NCBI GenBank assembly: GCA_027729635.1
Contig: JAQCEM010000005.1
Coordinates: forward strand, 18,489 to 82,488
Source of the DNA: Casp-actino8 sp001510335
Lineage (GTDB): Bacteria; Actinomycetota; Acidimicrobiia; Acidimicrobiales; Ilumatobacteraceae
Length of the DNA stretch: 64,000 bases
Direction of reading: 5' to 3'
This document shows, piece after piece, positions 17,389 to 25,486 of this stretch (position 1 is its first letter; each line of letters starts with the position of its first letter). A program made the translations under genes and the position numbers. The notes beneath the pieces are model-generated. The model was not told the DNA's origin, did no database searches, and saw only the letters and a list, made by a program, of their open reading frames with translations.

Positions 17389-19740
17389 TTATAGAGCCTC
17401 AAACTCTTCAACGGTCATCAACACTTCACGGGCCTTACTACCCACGCTTGGTCCCACGATGCCATTCTGTTCAAGTAGATCCATCAGTCGACCCGCTCGG
17501 GCGAACCCGACACCAAGCTTGCGTTGCAACATAGATGTCGAGCCCATTTGGCTGCGGACCACCAACTCCATTGCTCGTTTCAACAGTGCTTCATCGCTGT
17601 CGTCATTGCCAACACCGTCGGTAATGGATTGACCACCGCTACCGCTTGACGGGGCTTCTTCGCCTTCAACTCCGCTGACGTACTGCACTGTCGGGGCTTG
17701 ATCGCGCCAGAACGCAACTACTTTGCGGACTTCTTCTTCATCAACCCAGCAACCCTGAATACGTTGGGCCACCGAGGAGTTACCAGGCAACAACAACATG
17801 TCGCCTTTCCCGACCAATTTTTCAGCACCGGTCTGGTCGAGGATGACTCGGCTATCCATCTGTGACGACACCGCGAACGCGGCGCGCGCTGGAACGTTGG
17901 CCTTGATGACTCCGGTAATGACATTGACCGATGGACGCTGCGTCGCAACGATGAGGTGAATACCAACTGCACGAGCTTTTTGCGCGAGACGCGTGATGCT
18001 TTCTTCAACATCGCGGGCCGCCACCATCATCAAGTCGTTTAATTCGTCAACCACAACGACGATGTAGTGCATACGCTCAAACTCGCGCTCAGAACCGATC
18101 TCGGCCTTGATCTCACCCCGGTCAAACGCCGCATTAAAACCGGTGATGTCGCGATAGCCCATTTCAAACAGCAAGTCGTAACGCTTTTCCATTTCCTTAA
18201 CAGCCCAGGCCAAAGCATTTGCGGCCTTCTTCGGGTTCGTCACTGGCTGGGTGAGCAGATGAGGCAAACGTGCATACTGACCCATTTCGACTTGTTTGGG
18301 GTCGATCAAAATCAGTTTCACTTGATCGGGAGTTGCCCGCATCAAAATTGATGTGATGATGCAATTGATACCACTTGACTTACCAGCACCCGTTGCCCCG
18401 GCAATGAGCAAGTGAGGTGTAGTTGCCAAGTTCAAGAAAACCGAACGCCCCGCAATGTCTTTACCCATTGCGACGTCAAGCGGATGATTGGCAATTTTTG
18501 ATTCGTTTGATGTCATGAGGTCACCCAGCGAAACCAATTGACGTGTTCGATTGGGAACTTCAATACCAATTGCCGACTTGCCGGGAATCGGAGCAAGGAT
18601 TCGAACGTCGGTGGCGGCCATCGCATACGCAATGTCTTTTTGCAAACTGGTCACGCGTGCAACTTTGACTCCCGCTCCCAGTTCAAGTTCAAAACGTGTC
18701 ACGGTCGGACCAACCGTCTTGTCAACCAAACGAACCTCAACGCCGTGAGCCAAGAGAGCTTCTTCTAAATCTCTGCCGCGCTGATCGACTTCGGCCTGGT
18801 CAATGGCTTGCTTGCCGCTGCGCACAAGAAATGACGCCGGTGGTAATTTCCACGAGCCTTTTTTGGGTGATGGACCCGTATCTAGTTGGCCTTGAGTGTG
18901 TAGTTCATCCACAACAACTTCTGGGGTCGGTTTCTTCGGTTCAGGTTTGGGGGCTTCAGGCTCTTCTTCTACAACCTCGGGCGAACGACGATCTTCAGGT
19001 TCGACCACGAACATTGGCGGCGTTGGATCAGCGCCATTTTCATATTCAGTTTCTTCATTTTCATCAACTTGTTGATCGCCAGACAATGTGCTCAAATCTT
19101 GTGCAGCCGCACGCATACGTGATGAGGCTTTACCAAAAAGTTTCGCGAAGATCTCGCTGATTTTGGTTGCGGCGCCTTTCAGGCTGAGTGATGTAATCAA
19201 CAAACTGCATCCGAGGGCCGCGGCCACCAAAATGAGGACCGCCGCAACCGCCCCAACTGCCGATCCGAGCGTCTGACCAAGCAGTGCCCCCAACCAACCG
19301 CCTGCTCCACCAAGTTCGTCCACACCCGTAAAAGCGTTTGGCCCTTTGACGACGTGCAAAATTCCTAAAGCCGACAAAACCACCCCGCCCCAACCAAGAA
19401 CAAGTTTCATGCGGTTCGGTTTTTCATCGCCGCGAAGGTGGGTGACACCAACGGCCACAAATATCGGTGGCAAGAGGTACCTGCCAAGCCCAAGCAGGCT
19501 TCCTAAGGCGGTGTCTGCTCCCCGACCCACTGGTCCAGCCAAACGCAGATACACCGCGAGACCCACGATGATGCCGAGCAACATGAACGCAATAGCTGAA
19601 AACTCGCTCTGACGACCATCAATAGCCTGCCGCACTTCGCTTTGGCGCGGTTCACGCTTCGTTGGCTTGCTGACTTCAGATTCTGAAGCAGATTTTGTAC
19701 GTGATGCAGGCTTTTTTGCTGCAGGTTTCTTGGCGGCCAT
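17389..19740 (-). CDS. ftsK: FtsK/SpoIIIE DNA translocase
   Basis: Septal DNA pump that moves chromosome dimers during division. The order is a Lys/Ala-rich N-terminus, about four membrane helices (roughly residues 50-210), an acidic and proline-rich linker (210-300), and the RecA-like motor with Walker A GATGAGKSSG and Walker B VVVVDELNDLMM. It ends in the gamma winged-helix domain (QRKLGVGFARAGRLMDLLEQ) that reads KOPS-type sequences. The frame is open to 19782, but the ATG at 19740 (MAAKKPAAKK) is chosen because the upstream 14 residues look non-native; no clear Shine-Dalgarno helps. At 783 residues it is within the range of actinobacterial FtsK. Confidence 0.95.
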   Translation of the reverse strand: MAAKKPAAKKPASRTKSASESEVSKPTKREPRQSEVRQAIDGRQSEFSAIAFMLLGIIVGLAVYLRLAGPVGRGADTALGSLLGLGRYLLPPIFVAVGVTHLRGDEKPNRMKLVLGWGGVVLSALGILHVVKGPNAFTGVDELGGAGGWLGALLGQTLGSAVGAVAAVLILVAAALGCSLLITSLSLKGAATKISEIFAKLFGKASSRMRAAAQDLSTLSGDQQVDENEETEYENGADPTPPMFVVEPEDRRSPEVVEEEPEAPKPEPKKPTPEVVVDELHTQGQLDTGPSPKKGSWKLPPASFLVRSGKQAIDQAEVDQRGRDLEEALLAHGVEVRLVDKTVGPTVTRFELELGAGVKVARVTSLQKDIAYAMAATDVRILAPIPGKSAIGIEVPNRTRQLVSLGDLMTSNESKIANHPLDVAMGKDIAGRSVFLNLATTPHLLIAGATGAGKSSGINCIITSILMRATPDQVKLILIDPKQVEMGQYARLPHLLTQPVTNPKKAANALAWAVKEMEKRYDLLFEMGYRDITGFNAAFDRGEIKAEIGSEREFERMHYIVVVVDELNDLMMVAARDVEESITRLAQKARAVGIHLIVATQRPSVNVITGVIKANVPARAAFAVSSQMDSRVILDQTGAEKLVGKGDMLLLPGNSSVAQRIQGCWVDEEEVRKVVAFWRDQAPTVQYVSGVEGEEAPSSGSGGQSITDGVGNDDSDEALLKRAMELVVRSQMGSTSMLQRKLGVGFARAGRLMDLLEQNGIVGPSVGSKAREVLMTVEEFEAL

Positions 19741-19831
19741 CACATTGAACGCTAGCAATGAGGCGCACATGCGTTCGGGCATACCCCCGAATTACTCACA
19801 TCAAAAAGCACACAATTCACGACCGAGGCGA

Positions 19832-20386
19832 TTATTCGGCGTCGGTTCCCACAATTTCACCAGCGTTCGTGAGAACGACCGACATTTGGCCACCCTGCGT
19901 AGACAGCATCAACAATCGGTACTGAACCGTCCCCGTAGGGGCCTCGGCGGTACCCGCAGCCGTGATGACAAACATCTGGGGCGTTGAATTTGGCAACTCT
20001 GATAACACCTTGACCAAGATTGTTGTCGGGTCGTAGTCGAGAACCGATCGTTGAAAAGTTGGTCCATTTGCCCCGACTAACTCAGGATCAATTTCGAGAC
20101 CATCTTTTTCGGTAAAGACGAAACGCTGAACCGCGTCGAGAAGTCCATCGTCGTTTGGCACACCATCAAGATCAGTCGCCACAAAGATATTAACCAATTC
20201 AGTTGTCGCGTTAACTTCAAACAAGTTCAGGTTTGGTCCCGCTACTTCTTCAACCGCGTCAAGTGCAACCTCAATCTGATCCAGGCGCAAACCAGCAGTA
20301 GTGGGCGCCGTTGAGTCGTTTCCACAAGATGAAACGACGAGCAACACACTTGACACAGCAACAACCATTCCTAGTCGACGCAACAA
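19832..20386 (-). CDS. Predicted secreted lipoprotein, unknown function
   Basis: A 184-residue protein with a lipoprotein signal: LRRLGMVVAVSSVLLVVSSCG, cleaved before the lipobox cysteine. The mature part begins with a flexible Asn/Ser/Thr segment and shows no domain I recognise. The start looks like TTG at 20386, immediately after the rnj TAA. The GGAGG at the end of rnj sits five bases before this TTG, so translation is probably coupled to rnj. An in-frame ATG six codons later is the alternative. It lies between rnj and ftsK; position alone suggests a role at the envelope or septum, with nothing firmer. Confidence 0.75.
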   Translation of the reverse strand: MLRRLGMVVAVSSVLLVVSSCGNDSTAPTTAGLRLDQIEVALDAVEEVAGPNLNLFEVNATTELVNIFVATDLDGVPNDDGLLDAVQRFVFTEKDGLEIDPELVGANGPTFQRSVLDYDPTTILVKVLSELPNSTPQMFVITAAGTAEAPTGTVQYRLLMLSTQGGQMSVVLTNAGEIVGTDAE

Positions 20387-22048
20387 TTACGCCTCCATGA
20401 CGACTGGCACGATCATCGGTCGACGCTTCGTACGTTCGTTCACAAACCGACCTGCTGCGCGACGCACATCTTTTTCAAGCGCTTCCGGACTACGCACTCC
20501 TTCGGCAAGTGCTTTCTCAACTGCGGCCGCAACAACATCGCAGGCTTCATCAAGTAGATCTTCGGCTTCGGGTGCATACACCCAACCACGCGTAATGATT
20601 TCGGGACCAGTGAGTACTTTGCCCGAACCAATATCGACAGTCACGACAACAACAACGACGCCTTCTTCAGCCAATACCTTGCGATCACGCAAAACTCCTT
20701 GACCGACGTCGCCCACAATTCCGTCGACATACAAGTATCCGGCTGGAATTCGATTGGCGTGTTCGAGCCCCTCATCGGATAACTCAACGACATCGCCGTC
20801 TTCGCACAGCAACACATTGTCTTTCGCAACGCCCATCAAAATACCGAGTTTGGCATGGGCGACGAGATGACGATATTCGCCGTGAACCGGAACGAAGAAT
20901 TCGGGCTTGACGATTGACAAATACGTCTTCAATTCGCCTGCCTGAGCGTGTCCCGTTGCATGAACATCGGCGATTCCGGAGTGCACGACTTCAGCACCAA
21001 GCCGCAACAAACCATCAATCACTCGAGTGACGTTGGTTTCGTTTCCAGGAATGGCGTGACTTGACAAAATCACTGCATCACGTTCGCCGACCTTGAGCCA
21101 CTTGCTGTCTCCACGCGCCATCAAAGACAACGCTGACATCGGTTCACCTTGGCTACCAGTCGAGATAATGCACACCTTGTGGGGCGGATAGTCTTCAGCT
21201 TGTTCAATATCAATCAAGGTGTCATCAGGAACTCGCAAGACCCCAAGATCACGCGCCATACGCACATTCTTTTGCATTGAACGACCCATGGTCGCAACTT
21301 TGCGACCGGTTTCAACTGCGGCATCAATAATTTGCTGGATGCGATGGATGTGGCTCGCAAAACTTGCGGTGATGATTCGCCGATCACGATGTTCGTGAAA
21401 CAGCGACCACAACACGCCACTAATTGACGTTTCGCTTGGCGCATGACCATGTTCTTCGGCGTTCGTTGAATCGCACAGCAACAAACGAATACCTTCGTTT
21501 GACGCAATTGAGCCAATGCGAGCCAAGTCGGTTCGGCGACCATCGACTGGTGTCAGGTCTAATTTGAAATCGCCAGAGTGCAGGATGACTCCTTGCGGCG
21601 TATGAACGGCAATCGCAAATGCATGTGGCACCGAGTGCGTGACCGGAATGAACTCAACATCAAACGGGCCAATCATTCGTCGCTCGCCATCGCGCACAAC
21701 GATAAGTTCGGTTTTGCCAAGGAGACCCGCTTCTTCAATACGATTCTTAGCAAGCCCGAGGGTGACGTCTGAGCCATAGACCGGAAAGACGAGATCGCGT
21801 AGCAAATACTGCAATCCCCCAACATGGTCTTCATGCCCGTGCGTCGCCACACATGCAACAACTCGATCGGCATTTTCACGAAGCCAGGTGAAGTCGGGAA
21901 GAACTAAATCGATGCCATGCATATCGGCATCAGGGAACATCAAACCGCAGTCAATGAGTAACAACTTGTCATCTTGTTCGATGACCATACAGTTGCGACC
22001 GATCTCGCCAAGGCCTCCTAAAAAGGCCACGCGGACCGGGGCGGCCAT
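20387..22048 (-). CDS. rnj: Ribonuclease J
   Basis: Metallo-beta-lactamase/beta-CASP ribonuclease with 5'-3' exo- and endonuclease activity in mRNA decay and rRNA maturation. The zinc motif HGHEDH is at residues 70-75. Later motifs include LHSGDFKLD, LLCDSTNAEEHGH and the beta-CASP segment VISTGSQGEPMSAL, with the C-terminal histidine in FVPVHGEYRHL. Length 553 is normal. Its ATG overlaps the dapA stop by one base (TGATG). The dapA-rnj pair is a conserved actinobacterial arrangement. Confidence 0.95.
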   Translation of the reverse strand: MAAPVRVAFLGGLGEIGRNCMVIEQDDKLLLIDCGLMFPDADMHGIDLVLPDFTWLRENADRVVACVATHGHEDHVGGLQYLLRDLVFPVYGSDVTLGLAKNRIEEAGLLGKTELIVVRDGERRMIGPFDVEFIPVTHSVPHAFAIAVHTPQGVILHSGDFKLDLTPVDGRRTDLARIGSIASNEGIRLLLCDSTNAEEHGHAPSETSISGVLWSLFHEHRDRRIITASFASHIHRIQQIIDAAVETGRKVATMGRSMQKNVRMARDLGVLRVPDDTLIDIEQAEDYPPHKVCIISTGSQGEPMSALSLMARGDSKWLKVGERDAVILSSHAIPGNETNVTRVIDGLLRLGAEVVHSGIADVHATGHAQAGELKTYLSIVKPEFFVPVHGEYRHLVAHAKLGILMGVAKDNVLLCEDGDVVELSDEGLEHANRIPAGYLYVDGIVGDVGQGVLRDRKVLAEEGVVVVVVTVDIGSGKVLTGPEIITRGWVYAPEAEDLLDEACDVVAAAVEKALAEGVRSPEALEKDVRRAAGRFVNERTKRRPMIVPVVMEA

Positions 22049-22947
22049 CAGGAAACTCGCTGACGGGAAGCTTGCAAATTAGCCAAGACTGTCTTGGCTT
22101 TTTCAGCAACAAAGTCTGCTGGCGGACCCATCGGTAAACGACATTGACCCACATTCAGTCCGAGCAGATTCATCATCACCTTGCTCGGAATCGGGTTAGG
22201 TGATTCATCGCCAGTCTCGTACGCGAAACTTTCAAGCAACGTCTGGTTAATAGCGATTGCCCCAGCGGTGTCGCCGGCTTCCCAACAATCAAACATGCGT
22301 TGATGATCTTGAGCAGCCCAGTGTGTTGCGACACCAATCACGCCAACTGCACCTACCGCCATCAACGGCAGAGTCAATCCATCGTCTCCGCTGTATACCT
22401 CAAAACCAGAAGGTGCATTTGCGATGACATTGGCCGTCTCGGCTGGGTTACCTGCAGCGTCTTTGAGCGCAACGACATTCTTTACATCATGAGCCAACTT
22501 CAACAAGGTTGACGTGCTGATTTTGCGACCAGTGCGCGCAGGGATGTCATAGACAACAACTGGCAAATCAGACGCGGCGGCAACGGCGCGTACATGAGCC
22601 TCAATACCCGACTGCGGTGGACGGTTGTAATAAGGAGCCACGACCAGCAATCCAGCGACACCCAACTTGGTGGCTTCTTTTGTCATATGAATTGAATGCA
22701 GCGTGTCGTTAGTGCCAGTTCCGGCGATGACCGGAATCGTGACAGCTTCGGTGACTGCAGCAAACAAGCTCAATCGCTCATCGTCAGTGAGCACCGGTGC
22801 TTCGCCAGTTGTGCCAGCGATAACCAAGGCGTCATTGCCATTGTCCTGCAACCAATGCGCTAAGCGACGCGCTCCGTCGAGGTCGAGTGCGCCACTCGCA
22901 TCAAATGGTGTCACCATTGCGGTGATCACACGTCCGAAGCGGGCCAT
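22048..22947 (-). CDS. dapA: 4-hydroxy-tetrahydrodipicolinate synthase
   Basis: First committed enzyme of lysine and diaminopimelate synthesis, condensing pyruvate with aspartate semialdehyde. It has the GTTGEAPVLTDDE motif, Y133 in VVYDIPARTGR and the Schiff-base K162 in VALKDAAGN. Length 299 is normal. Both ends overlap neighbours by one base (TAATG with the upstream winged-helix gene, TGATG with rnj), so three genes are tightly coupled. The usual YNIPGRTG sequence reads YDIPARTG here, a mild variation. Confidence 0.95.
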   Translation of the reverse strand: MARFGRVITAMVTPFDASGALDLDGARRLAHWLQDNGNDALVIAGTTGEAPVLTDDERLSLFAAVTEAVTIPVIAGTGTNDTLHSIHMTKEATKLGVAGLLVVAPYYNRPPQSGIEAHVRAVAAASDLPVVVYDIPARTGRKISTSTLLKLAHDVKNVVALKDAAGNPAETANVIANAPSGFEVYSGDDGLTLPLMAVGAVGVIGVATHWAAQDHQRMFDCWEAGDTAGAIAINQTLLESFAYETGDESPNPIPSKVMMNLLGLNVGQCRLPMGPPADFVAEKAKTVLANLQASRQRVS

Positions 22948-23576
22948 TAGAAGGAACCCTCAGCGGCACGATCGATGCCCTGCGTCAAGATGAGGTCTTC
23001 GTGAAGTTCCATCCAGACATCATGGAACGAACCGCACATCACGCCAGTGAACATATTGTGTGCGCCATTGACGACCAACTTACATGTTGATTCAAGTCGC
23101 GGCACATAAGGTGACAATCGGGGAAGGATTGTCGCCATCAACGAGACCACTGGCTCAGCACCAGTATGAAGAGTGACCAAACGCTTGATGACTTCTTGGT
23201 CGTACTTCTCGTCCGAGTGATCATTCGGCGCACCATCACGCAACTGCCAATCACCACATAAGTGCTTGAACGTGTCATTAATTTCTAGGAACGAGTGGTA
23301 ATGCGGCTTCAACGCATCAAGATCGAGCCCAGCAACATCTTTGGCTAATGCTTCGGGGTGGGCCGCACGGCCAGCGGGAGTGAGTTGCCACAGCGAACGA
23401 GCTTCGCGGAACATCGCCATTTCTTCGGACTGCAGCTCTTGTAGATGCTTATCAACGACAGCAACATCAATCGCCACGATCTCAGCCAAGGTCTCGCTCT
23501 TGGAGAAGCCCTTAATTCGTAACGCGTGATGGGTGAGAAACTTGGGATCTGAACTATTTGACTGTGACCGTGCCAT
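22947..23576 (-). CDS. Winged-helix protein of unknown function
   Basis: A 209-residue protein. Residues 10-75 form a winged-helix-like unit (HHALRIKGFSKSETLAEIV, then LQELQSEEMAMF and a WQLTPAGRAAH wing) resembling MarR-type domains. The remaining 130 residues are helical and carry several His/Asp/Cys residues (HSFLEINDTFKHLCGDWQLR, HDVWMELHEDL). I do not recognise the C-terminal family. The stop overlaps the dapA start, so it is the first gene of the dapA-rnj unit and could regulate it or serve a linked function. It starts 82 bases from the divergent ddl gene, and the promoters for both sides should lie in that gap. Confidence 0.7.
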   Translation of the reverse strand: MARSQSNSSDPKFLTHHALRIKGFSKSETLAEIVAIDVAVVDKHLQELQSEEMAMFREARSLWQLTPAGRAAHPEALAKDVAGLDLDALKPHYHSFLEINDTFKHLCGDWQLRDGAPNDHSDEKYDQEVIKRLVTLHTGAEPVVSLMATILPRLSPYVPRLESTCKLVVNGAHNMFTGVMCGSFHDVWMELHEDLILTQGIDRAAEGSF

Positions 23577-23658
23577 ACACCGTCAAATCTAGTGCGTCAG
23601 GTTCGTTGGTGACTTACCTATTGCCTGCCTTTCCTGCTACCTGCCCGTACAGAGTGTG

Positions 23659-24771
23659 ATGGCGCACTATCGTTTAACCGTGGGCCAAAATGAGAGCAGC
23701 GGGACCGACCGCCTCAACCTCGTCATTATCTTCGGAGGCCAATCGGCCGAACACGATGTGAGTTGTTCAACGGCTGCCCATGTCATGAAAGCAATCAATC
23801 CTGATCGCTACACCGTCACTGCTCTTGGCATTGACCGAACTGGACAATGGCATCTAGCCGAGTCAGCTATGGCTGCGCTTGACCAAGGCCCCGAGGCAAT
23901 TCCGGCTCGACTCAAAGCTTCTGGTCGTGAAGTGTCATCGGCACTTGCCCTCAGTGCTGCGTCTGCGAGCGGCCCGACTGTTGTGATGCCGTTGCTTCAC
24001 GGACCACTCGGCGAAGACGGCACAGTGCAAGGACTTCTTGAACTGCTTGATGTCCCGTATGTCGGAGCCGGAGTCTTGGCGTCAGCAGTTGGTATGGATA
24101 AAGCCCTATCAAAAGATGTGTTGGCCCGACACGGCATTGCACAACCGCGTTATGTCGCCGTGCGCGACAGCGACATTTCTCCATCACGACTTGAACAAAT
24201 CGCCGCCGAACTTCACTACCCCATCTTTGTCAAGCCTGCGAACATGGGATCTTCGGTTGGCGTGAGCAAGGCCCACGACGACGCTGAACTGCAAGGCGCC
24301 GCTGAAATCGCCATGACCTACGACGAGTGGATCGTCTTTGAGGAAGCCATTGTCGGTCGCGAGATTGAAGTCGCCGTTCTTGGCAGTCATCAACCGCAGG
24401 CAAGTGTCGCTGGCGAGATTGTTCCTGGACACGAGTTCTACGACTACGAAGACAAGTACCTTAGCGATGGCGCACAACTGATGATTCCAGCGCCACTGAC
24501 CGAGGATCAGAGTTCGCAAGTACGTCAACTCGCCATTGAAGTTTTTCAAGCACTTCGTGGCGAAGGTCTCGCTCGTGTTGATTTCTTCTTTGAAGAAAAT
24601 GGCCGTGGATTCTTATGCAACGAAGTGAACACCATGCCCGGATTTACACCGATCTCGATGTACCCGAAACTCTGGATGGCCTCGGGATTGAACTACTCAG
24701 ATCTCATTGATCGTCTCGTTGATCTTGCTCGCGAACGCCACAGCCGTCGGCGTCGCAACACCGTTCACTGA
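23659..24771 (+). CDS. ddl: D-alanine-D-alanine ligase
   Basis: ATP-grasp ligase that makes D-Ala-D-Ala for peptidoglycan. The N-terminal motif FGGQSAEHDVSCST, the central VKPANMGSSVGVSKA loop, and the C-terminal catalytic segment CNEVNTMPGFTPISMYP are intact. Length is about 370 residues. GTG at 23656 and ATG at 23659 are adjacent; the ATG is taken. The first 20 residues precede the usual N-terminus, so a later start is possible. It is divergent from the winged-helix/dapA unit and convergent with tetR. Confidence 0.93.
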   Translation: MAHYRLTVGQNESSGTDRLNLVIIFGGQSAEHDVSCSTAAHVMKAINPDRYTVTALGIDRTGQWHLAESAMAALDQGPEAIPARLKASGREVSSALALSAASASGPTVVMPLLHGPLGEDGTVQGLLELLDVPYVGAGVLASAVGMDKALSKDVLARHGIAQPRYVAVRDSDISPSRLEQIAAELHYPIFVKPANMGSSVGVSKAHDDAELQGAAEIAMTYDEWIVFEEAIVGREIEVAVLGSHQPQASVAGEIVPGHEFYDYEDKYLSDGAQLMIPAPLTEDQSSQVRQLAIEVFQALRGEGLARVDFFFEENGRGFLCNEVNTMPGFTPISMYPKLWMASGLNYSDLIDRLVDLARERHSRRRRNTVH

Positions 24772-24773
24772 AG

Positions 24774-25397
24774 TTACGAGTTGGGCGTTAAAGCCGCGCG
24801 CAAGAAGAGCGTCATCTCATGGCGCAGATTGCGCAATCCAGCAATGTCTTGTTGCCAGCCCACGACGCGCAACGCTTCTGGTTCGGTCGCGATTCCGGTC
24901 ACGGTCGCGTACACCATGGCCACGATGATCGCGGGATTACCTTGACGGAGTCGACCTCGATCCATTTCTGATTGCATCCAACTCACCGCTCGATCAACCA
25001 GCGGATGTAAATGATCGGTCATGTAACCAGTTGCGCCATCGGGTAGTCGACTCAACTCACGCAATAACCCCAGCAAAGCCGGTCGACGGACCGCAGACCG
25101 AAAGACAGCGTGGACGACGGCTTCGAGGCGATCAAGAGGATCATCAGGTGCCGCCCGCATTGCCGCCTCAACGACAACGGTTAACTCACCCGCCATATTG
25201 GCGAGAACTGCCTGCATGAGCTCATCTTTCGAAGCGAACCAGTACAACAGAGTTTGCTTAGCGACCCCGACCTCAGATGCAATGTGATCAAGGCTGACCG
25301 CATCAAAACCCCTGGTCCCGAACAGAATCGTCGCGCTCTCGAGGATGCGTTCACGGGTATCTCCGCGTCGATTTGGGCTCACTGGGCGACTGGCCAT
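24774..25397 (-). CDS. TetR-family transcriptional repressor
   Basis: A 207-residue TetR protein. The N-terminal helix-turn-helix is clear (RERILESATILFGTRGFDAVSLDHIASEVGVAKQTLLYWF in two joined parts, residues 15-54), followed by the usual SKDELMQAV. The C-terminal ligand domain is variable and does not identify an effector. It is divergent from the acyl-CoA-reductase/HAD operon. A perfect 22-bp palindrome in the 89-bp gap (25447-25468) is its likely operator. By that layout it probably represses both itself and the operon, responding perhaps to an acyl-CoA or fatty alcohol (inference). Confidence 0.88.
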   Translation of the reverse strand: MASRPVSPNRRGDTRERILESATILFGTRGFDAVSLDHIASEVGVAKQTLLYWFASKDELMQAVLANMAGELTVVVEAAMRAAPDDPLDRLEAVVHAVFRSAVRRPALLGLLRELSRLPDGATGYMTDHLHPLVDRAVSWMQSEMDRGRLRQGNPAIIVAMVYATVTGIATEPEALRVVGWQQDIAGLRNLRHEMTLFLRAALTPNS

Positions 25398-25446
25398 TCC
25401 TTATTCCTACCAGCCCATCTGACCAAGAATTCCGATTTTCTGAGAT

Positions 25447-25468
25447 TTCTCTACCAATTGGTAGAGAA
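25447..25468. promoter_or_regulatory. Perfect 22-bp palindrome, probable TetR operator
   Basis: Half-site TTCTCTACCAA is followed at once by its exact reverse complement TTGGTAGAGAA. It lies between the divergent tetR and reductase/HAD genes, 50 bases from the tetR start and 19 bases from the operon start, immediately upstream of the operon -10 box. Size and symmetry fit a TetR dimer-pair site. Confidence 0.75.
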
Positions 25469-25471
25469 CCG

Positions 25472-25486
25472 TGTTATAACTGACTC
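25472..25486 (+). promoter_or_regulatory. Extended -10 promoter giving a probable leaderless mRNA
   Basis: TGT followed by TATAAC (25475-25480) forms an extended -10 element. The six bases after it lead straight to the GTG start at 25487, where transcription would begin, so the message probably has no 5' leader. No good -35 is visible; the operator palindrome occupies that place. Confidence 0.55.
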
